Shown: positions 1 to 6,490, numbered from the stretch's first letter. The stretch is DNA of 7,123 bases from Bacteroidales bacterium (GCA_017645985.1 JAGCNK010000076.1:1-7123); one strand, 5' to 3'. Numbers and translations are program-made. Notes: generated by a model from the letters alone, not told the origin.

Positions 1-1317
1 GATGAATCCCATATACGAGCCTTTGTACGAACCCAGATAGCGGTTGAAACTCTTGGGCGTGCAAACTTCCAATAGCGTAAATTTGCCTTGGTATTGGGGG
101 TAATGTTGCTCCAGACGTTGCTGTATTTCGGATGCTATGCGCAGTTTTTCGGCTTTGTACGCCTCGGGGTCTTTGTAGAGGTCTTCCCAATACTGATACT
201 CTTCGTCGTGCTGCACCATAAGTATCTGAATGATGCCCTTGCCTTCGGGTGCGAATTCGGGCTGGTCGGCGTAGTTGTTTAATATCACCACGTTGTGCTT
301 GCGGCCTACGATCGTGTAAGGTTCGCAGTTGAATATTTCCATATTGGGTATGTCGGCAGTTTGTCCTTCTACTCCATAATATAGGGTGATATTGCTGAAC
401 ACGGGATGAGTGGTGGTATTGTTGAACGCCTTTTTCAGATTGTCGTCCATATAGTTGTGACCGATTATATCAAACGCAACTTTAAGGTCGGTGGCAATGA
501 TGGCGTATTCGGGTTCTATGGATGTGCCGTCGGCAAAGTTTATCTTGGTGATTTTCTTGTCGTTGATTTCGGCGTTGAGTGCTTTTTTCTTTGTATAGAT
601 TTTTCCGCCGAGACTTAAATATTTGTCTCTCATACGGTTGGTAATGGTATCAGAACCACCGCGCGGCAGGTCGGCATTGCCCATCGAAAACATGGCATAC
701 ATATAAAATGCCGAGATTACATAAAACTGTTTTGGAACGTAGTTGAATATAATCTGATGTATTATAGGACTTTTGAATCTTTTGGCGTATTCGTCGAGAG
801 TGAGTTTTTTGTATTTGGCAAAAGCGGGTATTGCCTTTGCCATTTTGAACAGGAGTTTCATATTCTGTCCAAATCCCATCTGCTCTTGAGGATATCGCGA
901 AGGTAATTCGATGGCTTGAAATTTTTTTATCAATTTGATAAAAGTGTTGATTTCTTTGCGGTCTTCGGGGGCGATAGCTAAAAGTTCTTTTCGCATTTTG
1001 TCGAGGTTGCGCCAAACATGAGCCTTAATACCGTCGATATCTACCTGCAGAAAATAGTCGTGACGGATGATGTCTTTTTCGGGGTCTTGTATTACTCCTA
1101 CTTCTTGCCAGACTTTGTAAATTTCTTTTTTTGGCGATGTTCCAGTCATCCAGTGAACACAGTTGTCGATGTGGAAACCTTTGCGTTTCCACGATGTGCA
1201 CTGTCCGCCTACAACGGTGTGCGACTCGAAAATCTCGCTCTCGATGCCGTTGAGCTGGGCGTAAATGCCCGCTGCTAATCCGGATATGCCTCCGCCTATG
1301 ATTGATATTTTTGCCAT
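1..1317 (-). CDS. FAD-dependent oxidoreductase, CrtI/phytoene-desaturase-like (COG1233), 3' end missing
   Basis: The reading frame is open for 439 codons from an ATG at 1317 to the left edge, where it is cut. The start is fixed by an in-frame TAA directly before the ATG. The N-terminus (MAKISIIGGGISGLAAGIYA) is a Rossmann fold with the dinucleotide motif G8-x-G10-x-x-G13. An acidic residue follows at the end of the second strand (E31), then a V-G-G loop (35-38), as in FAD-binding amine oxidase and phytoene desaturase relatives. Near the cut end a T-P-x-S-x-x-R-Y segment precedes an aromatic/glycine-rich stretch (GSYKGSYMGF), typical of the C-terminal third of this family. Family members are usually about 480-510 aa, so the last FAD-contacting segment probably lies outside the window. 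The family oxidises or saturates isoprenoid-like or other hydrophobic substrates. No carotenoid genes are visible here, so the substrate is unknown. It has its own promoter and is separated from the upstream gene by a terminator. Confidence 0.88.
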   Translation of the reverse strand, partial: MAKISIIGGGISGLAAGIYAQLNGIESEIFESHTVVGGQCTSWKRKGFHIDNCVHWMTGTSPKKEIYKVWQEVGVIQDPEKDIIRHDYFLQVDIDGIKAHVWRNLDKMRKELLAIAPEDRKEINTFIKLIKKFQAIELPSRYPQEQMGFGQNMKLLFKMAKAIPAFAKYKKLTLDEYAKRFKSPIIHQIIFNYVPKQFYVISAFYMYAMFSMGNADLPRGGSDTITNRMRDKYLSLGGKIYTKKKALNAEINDKKITKINFADGTSIEPEYAIIATDLKVAFDIIGHNYMDDNLKKAFNNTTTHPVFSNITLYYGVEGQTADIPNMEIFNCEPYTIVGRKHNVVILNNYADQPEFAPEGKGIIQILMVQHDEEYQYWEDLYKDPEAYKAEKLRIASEIQQRLEQHYPQYQGKFTLLEVCTPKSFNRYLGSYKGSYMGFI

Positions 1318-1362
1318 TTACTTTTTTTGTGTTCCCGACAAATACTCTATCGGTAATTTGCG

Positions 1363-1394
1363 CAAATGTATGGCTTTTTTTTTACAAAAACAAA
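1363..1394 (-). promoter_or_regulatory. Bacteroidota-type promoter of the FAD oxidoreductase gene
   Basis: On the minus strand, TTTG (1394-1391) is followed by a 20-nt spacer and TACATTTG (1370-1363). This matches the known Bacteroides -33/-7 pattern of TTTG, about 19-21 nt, then TAnnTTTG. The predicted RNA start is near 1356, giving a 5' leader of about 40 nt. The spacer holds a run of nine T on the plus strand (1375-1383) and a run of five A (1386-1390). Confidence 0.7.
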
Positions 1395-1454
1395 AAAAGG
1401 GGGTTTTAAAAAAAATGCAGTTTGGAATTTATGTTAATTCGCTAAGGTTTGGTA

Positions 1455-1489
1455 CAAAAAAACGACCGGTGTCGGAGGACATCGGTCGT
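1455..1489 (-). terminator. Rho-independent terminator after the HU-SPOR gene
   Basis: Inverted repeat arms at 1462-1473 and 1478-1489 enclose a 4-nt loop. Read on the minus strand, the arms form a GC-rich stem of 7 bp, one C-A mismatch and 4 bp, followed by a T run (complement of A1456-1462). It lies about 25 nt past the stop of the minus-strand gene ending at 1513, and upstream of the oxidoreductase promoter. Confidence 0.82.
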
Positions 1490-1512
1490 GGAGATAATAT
1501 TCTAATTGATGT

Positions 1513-2580
1513 TTATTTTGCGTTTTTGAGCAGCCAAACCTCAAGACCGGGCTGTTTTTTCTTGAGAGCGTTGTACTGTGCGATGATGTCGTCGGCCTTG
1601 TCGCTCGAACCTACGTAAACGCGGTGCTGGTCGCCTACGGTAAGGATTTTAGAGCCAGGAAGCTCGCGCTGACGTTTCTGTGCGTTTTTGATTGTGGTGA
1701 AGCTGCCTGCAATGAGGTAGTATTTTTTGTACTGGCTACCTATATTTAAAGGTGTGGTAGAGAAACCGGCGTCGAGCAGAGTCTTGGTTTCGGGATCGTC
1801 CACAACTTCGGTTTCGCCCAGGTCGGGAACGTTGCTCTTGGGCTGAGCGGTGTCTTGGGCTGGGGGAGGAGTGGTTACCTGTGTGGTGTCGGCCTTGGGT
1901 TTCGAGCCGAAAAGTCCTGCAACCCAATTGTTGACAGGATCCATATATAATATATAAAGTGTGATAAGCGCGGCAATGGGCAGCAGTATGAGCAGCCATT
2001 TGAGCGCTCCGCTCTTCTTCTGAGTGTCTTTCACCTCGGCTTCGGCGGGTTTGGTGTCGCGTACCGACGATGCCACTTGCGAAGTCTTCACCGTTGTGGT
2101 GGTCTTGGTGGTGGTAGTTGTGGTCTTTACCGTCTTGCCTTTTGATGTGCGGGCAGCAGCTTTGGCGGCTTCCACCTCCACGGGGTCCATACCGTAGTTG
2201 TCGATCATCAGGTTGTTGGGCACGGCCTTAATGATGATGGCTCCGCTTTCGTCTTTGGCTATGATGCCCACCTCGTCGAGAGTTACCGATTCGTTCTTGT
2301 CGAGTTTCTCTTTGGTCTCTTTTACAAATTGCTCTACCTGCAGATGTGCCGTGGTCTGGTTTACGGGCTGGGTCTGCATTATGTATGTTTCGAGCGCGTT
2401 GTCTTTGTCGGTGGTTTTGCCGGTGTCGAGCTTAACGATTTTGGAGGGAGGATATATTGTTCCCGTTTTTTCGTCTAATTGAGCGGGCTGGTATTGTGTT
2501 TCCAAAGTGCCTAACCCGGGTATGGTTATACTATCATTTGTGAGTAGTATCTCTTTGAATAATTCTGTAAGGTTTGTCAT
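1513..2580 (-). CDS. CCDC81-like HU domain and SPOR domain membrane protein
   Basis: This 355-aa protein has three parts. Residues about 1-130 resemble the paired CCDC81-like bacterial HU domains of Bacteroidota, with features such as ITIPGLGTLE near the start and a second unit around SVTLDEVGII. A Thr/Lys-rich linker follows (about 147-170, many consecutive T), then one transmembrane helix (about 193-212, WLLILLPIAALITLYILYM). Beyond it are a Pro/Thr/Asp-rich linker (230-265) and a C-terminal SPOR domain (about 284-355, starting YKKYYLIAGSF and containing HRVYVG). SPOR domains bind denuded peptidoglycan glycans at division sites. The predicted topology puts the HU part in the cytoplasm and SPOR in the periplasm. 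A role linking the cell interior to the septal wall is inference. The gene is a single transcription unit with its own terminator. The ATG at 2580 follows a leader with no Shine-Dalgarno site, which is normal for the phylum. Confidence 0.9.
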   Translation of the reverse strand: MTNLTELFKEILLTNDSITIPGLGTLETQYQPAQLDEKTGTIYPPSKIVKLDTGKTTDKDNALETYIMQTQPVNQTTAHLQVEQFVKETKEKLDKNESVTLDEVGIIAKDESGAIIIKAVPNNLMIDNYGMDPVEVEAAKAAARTSKGKTVKTTTTTTKTTTTVKTSQVASSVRDTKPAEAEVKDTQKKSGALKWLLILLPIAALITLYILYMDPVNNWVAGLFGSKPKADTTQVTTPPPAQDTAQPKSNVPDLGETEVVDDPETKTLLDAGFSTTPLNIGSQYKKYYLIAGSFTTIKNAQKRQRELPGSKILTVGDQHRVYVGSSDKADDIIAQYNALKKKQPGLEVWLLKNAK

Positions 2581-2635
2581 AATTGCTGCAGTTTCTTTTA
2601 CTTGCTTGTTGCTTGTTGGTTGAAATCTTCATTTG

Positions 2636-2664
2636 CAAATATACTAAATTTTAATTATATCAAA
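2636..2664 (-). promoter_or_regulatory. Probable promoter of the HU-SPOR gene
   Basis: The minus strand has TATATTTG (2643-2636), a full match to the Bacteroides -7 box. A TTTG (2664-2661) lies upstream with a 17-nt spacer, slightly shorter than the usual 19-21, so the -33 assignment is weaker. The leader to the ATG is about 50 nt and contains a 7-bp tandem duplication (TTGCTTG on the plus strand, 2602-2608 and 2609-2615). Confidence 0.55.
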
Positions 2665-2703
2665 CTTTTTTTTTGTTTTTTTTATCGGTCTTCGTAATTT
2701 TTG

Positions 2704-2711
2704 TAAATTTG
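2704..2711 (+). promoter_or_regulatory. Probable galE promoter -7 box
   Basis: TAAATTTG matches the Bacteroides -7 consensus and lies 25 bp before the galE ATG, implying a leader of under 20 nt. At the expected -33 position there is only a T run (2676-2683), with no clean TTTG. It is divergent from the HU-SPOR promoter about 60 bp away. Confidence 0.5.
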
Positions 2712-2736
2712 ACATCTGAAATAAAAGCTATTACTT

Positions 2737-3756
2737 ATGAAGAAAATTATGGTTACCGGCGGCGCCGGATTTATTGGCTCGCATACCGTTGTGGAACTGC
2801 AACAAAAAGGTTACGAGGTATTTATTGTAGACAATCTGAGCAACTCCAACCCCGACGTTATCGGCAATATAGCCAAGATTACGGGCGTGACTCCTGTGTT
2901 TGGCAAGGTGGACGTGTCGGTAAAGGAAGAACTCTTCGGATTCCTGAAACAGCATCCCGGCATCGAGTCGGTGATACATTTCGCAGCCAGCAAGGCAGTG
3001 GGTGAATCGGTGGAGCAGCCTTTGAAATACTACCGAAACAATATCAACGGACTTATCAACGTGCTGGAGGCTATGAAAGAGTTCGGCATCAAGAACTTGG
3101 TGTTCTCGTCGTCGTGCACTGTGTACGGACAGCCCAAGACTCTGCCTGTTACCGAAAACTCGCCTATTCAGCCCGCACTCTCGCCATACGGCAACACCAA
3201 GCAGATCAACGAGGAGATTATTCACGACTTTGTGGCTGTAAACCCTGGTATCAACGCCATAGCTTTGAGATATTTTAATCCCATAGGAGCGCATCCTACG
3301 GCGTTGATTGGCGAGCTGCCTATCGGCGTGCCTGCCAACCTGATTCCTTATATCACACAGACCGCAGCCGGCATACGCGAGTGCCTGAGCGTGTTTGGCA
3401 ACGACTACGACACTCCCGACGGCACACCTATCCGCGACTATATCGACATTATCGACCTTGCCAACGCCCATATAGCAGCTATCAACCGTATGGAGCAGGG
3501 CAAGCAGAAGGGTCGTCTTGAATTTTTCAATATCGGCACAGGACGCGGACTAACTGTCTTGGAACTTATCAACGCTTTTGAAAAGGCAACAGGAGTAAAG
3601 CTCAACTACAAAATAGTGGGACGACGCGCAGGCGACATCGAGAAGGTTTGGGCCGACACATCGCTCGCCAACAACGAACTGGGTTGGAAAGCACAAGTGC
3701 CCATTGAGGAGACTCTCCGAAACGCCTGGAAATGGCAACAGCATATTTCAAAATAA
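2737..3756 (+). CDS. galE: UDP-glucose 4-epimerase
   Basis: This 339-aa protein interconverts UDP-glucose and UDP-galactose through an NAD-bound 4-keto intermediate (Leloir pathway, cytoplasm). It is an extended short-chain dehydrogenase with NAD motif G8-G-x-G11-x-x-G14 (TGGAGFIGS), acidic D32, catalytic S126 in FSSSCTVYG, and the Y151-x-x-x-K155 pair in SPYGNTK. It also has the family block LRYFNPIGAH (177-186) and the C-terminal AGDIEKVWADTSLANNELGW. Length is normal (E. coli GalE has 338 aa). The residue aligned with the E. coli gate Y299 is V304, which may widen the sugar pocket (see findings). The gene stands alone between a divergent promoter region and a convergent terminator. The stop codon TAA (3754-3756) runs straight into the A tract of that terminator. 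The start is the only ATG placed correctly before the Rossmann motif. Confidence 0.97.
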   Translation: MKKIMVTGGAGFIGSHTVVELQQKGYEVFIVDNLSNSNPDVIGNIAKITGVTPVFGKVDVSVKEELFGFLKQHPGIESVIHFAASKAVGESVEQPLKYYRNNINGLINVLEAMKEFGIKNLVFSSSCTVYGQPKTLPVTENSPIQPALSPYGNTKQINEEIIHDFVAVNPGINAIALRYFNPIGAHPTALIGELPIGVPANLIPYITQTAAGIRECLSVFGNDYDTPDGTPIRDYIDIIDLANAHIAAINRMEQGKQKGRLEFFNIGTGRGLTVLELINAFEKATGVKLNYKIVGRRAGDIEKVWADTSLANNELGWKAQVPIEETLRNAWKWQQHISK

Positions 3757-3792
3757 AAAAAAGGTGGCTGAATTTTCAGTCACCTTTTTTTT
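3755..3792. terminator. Bidirectional terminator shared by galE and the DUF3078 gene
   Basis: Arms 3763-3771 and 3776-3784 form a 9-bp stem with a 4-nt loop, flanked by eight A (3755-3762) and eight T (3785-3792). On the plus strand one pair is a G-U wobble. On the minus strand the same position is a C-A mismatch, so termination may be somewhat stronger for galE. It fills almost all of the gap between the two convergent stops. Confidence 0.9.
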
Positions 3793-3807
3793 ATGTCTTT
3801 ATTTCTC

Positions 3808-4785
3808 TTAGAATTTGAAAGTGAGTCCGAGACCAGTTACGTTCTTAAACTGGGTCAGAGAGAAGTAGTCGTGTTCGTCTTTGGTGATTTTTACGTCCTC
3901 GTCGTATACAAGCTCTGAGGTGATGTTAAACGAGAGCCATTTGTTGATCTGCATTGCAATGATAACGTTCCAGTCAACATCGATCTCGTCCATAAATCCG
4001 TCTTTGTAAGAGTTGAAGAGTACGAGGTTGGTGCCGAACGAGATGTTTTTGGCAATGTTGTATTTGGCGTCGAGTTTGAAATACCAACCAAACTCGGAGC
4101 GTGCATGCTTGCAGGTGTCAACACCAAATGCGCCCTGCTCGGAAAGAAAGTCGTTGAGCACTACAGTGGTCTTACCGCAGAAGGGAGAGAGGTAGAACAT
4201 GAAGTTGTCGCTAACCTGGTAGTCGAGACCCACGGTGTAGGTGAGGTAGAGGGGCGACCAACATTCAGAGTTGAGTGTTGCCACTTCTTGCTCTTCTTCC
4301 ACGCCCTCTTCGTTTACTACTTTTACTTTTTCGTAAGTCCAGCCTTTGTCAAACTGGCTCTTGTAGTCGAAAATGGCTGAGTAGTAAAGCTTTTTGGCTG
4401 CCTGGTAGCCGTATTTGGATGCGAACTGAAGTTTGTCGTCGTTTTTGCGGAACTCGTCGTACTCGTCGATGAGGCGGAGAGTGCCGTACTGAGCTGTGAT
4501 GGCGTTTTGCCATGAGTGCTTGCCTTTGGCGTAGTTGGCGTTGAAGTTGGCAAATCCGTTGATGCCAATCTGCTGATCGCCGCCGGGAGCCCAGTTTACG
4601 AGGGCGGTCTGAGTGGCTGTGAGCGAGAGCATTCCGCTGAATTTCCATACCTTTCCGCTGTCAACGTCAACGGACTTTTTTGATTCTTTTGCAAGAGAGG
4701 CAACGTCTTTTGCCACCTCGTCGGTCTGCGCCAATACGGGAAGAGTAAGTGCCGCAGCTGCTAATGTTAATATAAAATGTTTCAT
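3808..4785 (-). CDS. DUF3078 family protein, exported, probable outer-membrane beta-barrel
   Basis: This 325-aa protein starts with a signal peptide (MKHFILTLAAAALTLPVLA, likely cut after A19). The mature part has alternating polar/aromatic beta-strand patterns, the family-like block LVNWAPGGDQQIGINGFAN (62-80), and ends in phenylalanine (LTFKF), as many outer-membrane barrels do. These features match the DUF3078 family of Bacteroidota, whose function is unknown. An acidic segment (about 158-167, rich in Glu) could be an extracellular loop. There is a small number of Cys (C175, C203, C225). The gene begins 28 bp after the stop of the membrane-protein gene on the same strand, with no terminator between, so both are probably in one transcript ending at the bidirectional terminator. 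The ATG at 4785 is set by the signal peptide. Confidence 0.87.
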   Translation of the reverse strand: MKHFILTLAAAALTLPVLAQTDEVAKDVASLAKESKKSVDVDSGKVWKFSGMLSLTATQTALVNWAPGGDQQIGINGFANFNANYAKGKHSWQNAITAQYGTLRLIDEYDEFRKNDDKLQFASKYGYQAAKKLYYSAIFDYKSQFDKGWTYEKVKVVNEEGVEEEQEVATLNSECWSPLYLTYTVGLDYQVSDNFMFYLSPFCGKTTVVLNDFLSEQGAFGVDTCKHARSEFGWYFKLDAKYNIAKNISFGTNLVLFNSYKDGFMDEIDVDWNVIIAMQINKWLSFNITSELVYDEDVKITKDEHDYFSLTQFKNVTGLGLTFKF

Positions 4786-4813
4786 ATTGATTTAGTTTTT
4801 AGAATTGATTATA

Positions 4814-5344
4814 TTATCTGATATGGTCGGCGTCTACAAACCTGTAGTAGCCGTCGGGCAGCGACTTGATGAAATTTTTGTGGTAAATGTCCCATTTACT
4901 GCGGAATGTGCTGAGCGCTGCGGTGTCGGGATACTGCCTCCACAGCGACTCAAGAGCTTGAATGCGTGCGGAGTCCTTGTCGACACCCTCGCTTGTGAGA
5001 TGGCTGATGGCGTTGTCTACGCAGGCGAATTTCAGCTGGTCGTAGTCTTTCTTGAAAAGAGGGAAATAGTAGTCCATAATCATTTTCTGACCTGCCGCAC
5101 CTTTGGCGTCGAATCCCGGAAAATAGCGGGCGGTGAGCAGGTAGTTGTTTGCCACAAATATCTCGGACGTGGGCAGAGTGTCGGCGGTGCTGCCTTTGAG
5201 TGTAGACTCTATGATTTTTGACGCCTTGCTGATGAGCAGTTTCGGAGTAAAAATGCCCACAATGCCGATAAGAATCAGACCGTAGATAAACCATCTTGCG
5301 CCCGATTTCTTTTCGTGCTTGGTAGTTTTGGGAAATAAAGACAT
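4814..5344 (-). CDS. Small single-pass membrane protein, function unknown
   Basis: I do not recognise a family. From the ATG at 5344 the protein has 176 aa. It has a basic cytoplasmic N-terminus (about 1-16), one transmembrane helix (about 17-33, RWFIYGLILIGIVGIFT), and then a soluble, probably periplasmic part rich in aromatic residues and predicted helices (for example MDYYFPLFKKDYDQLKFA, 90-107, and YYRFVDADHIR at the end). A longer frame using TTG at 5371 is possible, but that codon lies inside a TAnnTTTG promoter box (5369-5376), so the ATG is preferred. It is probably the first gene of a two-gene operon with the DUF3078 gene 28 bp downstream, which suggests an envelope role. This is inference only. 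Confidence 0.75.
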   Translation of the reverse strand: MSLFPKTTKHEKKSGARWFIYGLILIGIVGIFTPKLLISKASKIIESTLKGSTADTLPTSEIFVANNYLLTARYFPGFDAKGAAGQKMIMDYYFPLFKKDYDQLKFACVDNAISHLTSEGVDKDSARIQALESLWRQYPDTAALSTFRSKWDIYHKNFIKSLPDGYYRFVDADHIR

Positions 5345-5368
5345 AGCTTTTTTGTTTATTTTTAATGG

Positions 5369-5376
5369 CAAAAGTA
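5369..5376 (-). promoter_or_regulatory. Probable promoter -7 box of the membrane protein/DUF3078 operon
   Basis: The minus strand reads TACTTTTG (5376-5369), a full match to the -7 consensus, about 25 nt before the ATG at 5344. No TTTG is found at the usual -33 distance; the nearest (5406-5403) gives a 26-nt spacer. The element decides the start codon of the downstream gene. Confidence 0.5.
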
Positions 5377-5514
5377 AGTTTTTTTAATAGTTTTATTGTT
5401 ATCAAACCGCTAAATTAACGAGGGTAATATAGTTTGTTGTAAGGTATTGATTATAACCACTATAACGTTTTAATGTAAACTAAATATTATTTTTGAAAAA
5501 AATGGGGGCAAAAA

Positions 5515-5546
5515 TTTGGATTTTACGCAAAACACCTTTACTTTTG
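5515..5546 (+). promoter_or_regulatory. Promoter of the initiator tRNA gene
   Basis: TTTG (5515-5518), a 20-nt spacer and TACTTTTG (5539-5546) form a near-perfect Bacteroides-type promoter ending 15 bp before the mature tRNA 5' end. The expected RNA start is about 5553, leaving a very short 5' leader for RNase P removal. Confidence 0.8.
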
Positions 5547-5561
5547 CAATCGAAATCACAC

Positions 5562-5634
<73 letters not shown>

Positions 5635-5644
5635 CTAAGAGTAG

Positions 5645-5672
5645 AGCATCGCTAATCGGCGGTGCTTTTTTT
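5645..5672 (+). terminator. Rho-independent terminator of the tRNA gene
   Basis: Arms 5645-5652 (AGCATCGC) and 5659-5666 (GCGGTGCT) form an 8-bp stem with one U-G wobble and a 6-nt loop, followed by T5666-5672. It begins 11 nt after the tRNA 3' end. Confidence 0.87.
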
Positions 5673-5746
5673 ATGTCCGAAAAATATTATTCCGTCCTCA
5701 AAACACGTTTTAATTACGATGTTTTACCATTAAAAATCATTAGACC

Positions 5747-5863
5747 ATGAAAAAACTGATATTGTTGTTGGCGGCATTGGCGGTAGTCACCCTTCTTGCA
5801 GGCTGCCACCGAGGAGGATACAAAGCGATACCTTGCCCGAGCTTCAAAAACTCGGTGCGTTAA
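5747..5863 (+). CDS. Very small predicted lipoprotein (38 aa)
   Basis: The frame encodes 38 residues. It has a basic N-terminus (MKK), a hydrophobic core (LILLLAALAVVTL) and a lipobox L17-A-G-C20, a textbook lipoprotein signal for signal peptidase II. The mature peptide would be only 19 residues (CHRGGYKAIPCPSFKNSVR), with a second Cys (C30) in a P-C-P-S-F stretch and net positive charge. I know of no function. No TAnnTTTG box is obvious upstream and the tRNA terminator lies between it and the tRNA, so its promoter is unclear. Its stop is 26 bp from the convergent stop of the nuclease gene. The lipobox is specific enough to favour a real gene. A truncated remnant of a longer lipoprotein is an alternative, but I see no continuing frame that supports it. 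Confidence 0.6.
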   Translation: MKKLILLLAALAVVTLLAGCHRGGYKAIPCPSFKNSVR

Positions 5864-5889
5864 ACGGAGGAAGTCACACCTTATATATA

Positions 5890-6459
5890 TTACTGTTTTC
5901 GTCCGGCGATCTCGTCGCGGATTTTGGATGCGAACTCGTAGTCTTCGCGGGCGATGGCCTTGCGCAGCATGTCTTTGAGCTCTCTGAGCGAAAGACCGTC
6001 GAGACGGGGCGAGTCGAAATTGTCGTCGCCCGGAGCGGTCCATTCAAAACCGGCAGTGTCGAGCACGTGTTCGTAAGTGTATATCGGGCAGGAGAATTTG
6101 AGCGCGATAGCCACCGCGTCGCTGGTGCGTGCGGGTATGCGGATGTAGTCGTCTTCGGCGCTTCCGCTGGTGCAGCATACTATCTCGGCGTAGAAAATTC
6201 CGTGGTCAACATTTGAAATCACCACCTCCACCACTTCGATGGTAAACGCAGAGGCGATGCTGAAAATAAGGTCGTAGACCAACGGGCGCACGGTCACAAG
6301 CCCCTCCAACTGGATGGCTATGGCCTGAGCCTCGCTTATGCCTATTACCACGGGGAGCTTGCGCACACCGTTCTTCTCTGAAAGAATCAGCGTGTACGCC
6401 GGCGACTCAGGATTGCTCTGATTGGCCACTCCGCTTACCACTAACGATATTTTTTCCAT
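5890..6459 (-). CDS. Bifunctional nuclease family protein (DUF151) with UVR domain
   Basis: This 189-aa protein has the DUF151/BFN domain at about 1-135. Family features include the hydrophobic N-terminal strand, LPVVIGISEAQAIAIQLEG (35-53) and the block IPARTSDAVAIALKFSCPIY (108-127). A C-terminal UVR helix pair (about 156-188, LSLRELKDMLRKAI then REDYEFASKIRDEI) resembles the UvrB/UvrC interaction motif. This DUF151-UVR architecture is usual in Bacteroidota. Some plant members were reported to have DNase and RNase activity; the bacterial role is not established, and interaction through the UVR motif is inference. The gene is monocistronic, convergent with the small lipoprotein and divergent from rplU. 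I see no clear terminator in the 26-bp gap after its stop. Confidence 0.93.
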   Translation of the reverse strand: MEKISLVVSGVANQSNPESPAYTLILSEKNGVRKLPVVIGISEAQAIAIQLEGLVTVRPLVYDLIFSIASAFTIEVVEVVISNVDHGIFYAEIVCCTSGSAEDDYIRIPARTSDAVAIALKFSCPIYTYEHVLDTAGFEWTAPGDDNFDSPRLDGLSLRELKDMLRKAIAREDYEFASKIRDEIAGRKQ

Positions 6460-6490
6460 GCCTTGCGCGTTTTTTCTAAAATGTCATTAG

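Noticed and set aside
650..1278. Open frames of 86-121 codons in other frames within the oxidoreductase gene
   Set aside because: The minus-strand oxidoreductase frame has clear FAD motifs and is uninterrupted; the others are shadows with low-complexity or unlikely composition.
2731..3471. Long open frame on the minus strand (246 codons)
   Set aside because: It lies fully antisense to galE, shows no recognisable family, and its composition follows the codon bias of galE read backwards.
4323..4648. Open frames overlapping the DUF3078 gene in other frames
   Set aside because: They are Ser/Thr- or Arg/His-rich products of frame-shifted reading, while the DUF3078 frame has a signal peptide and barrel pattern.
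5837..5855. Short hairpin CCGAG/CTCGG at the end of the lipoprotein gene as a terminator
   Set aside because: The stem has only 5 bp with a 9-nt loop, lies before the stop codon, and no T run follows on either strand.
5833..6216. 127-codon plus-strand frame
   Set aside because: It is antisense to the DUF151 gene and starts inside the small lipoprotein frame; no family features are seen.
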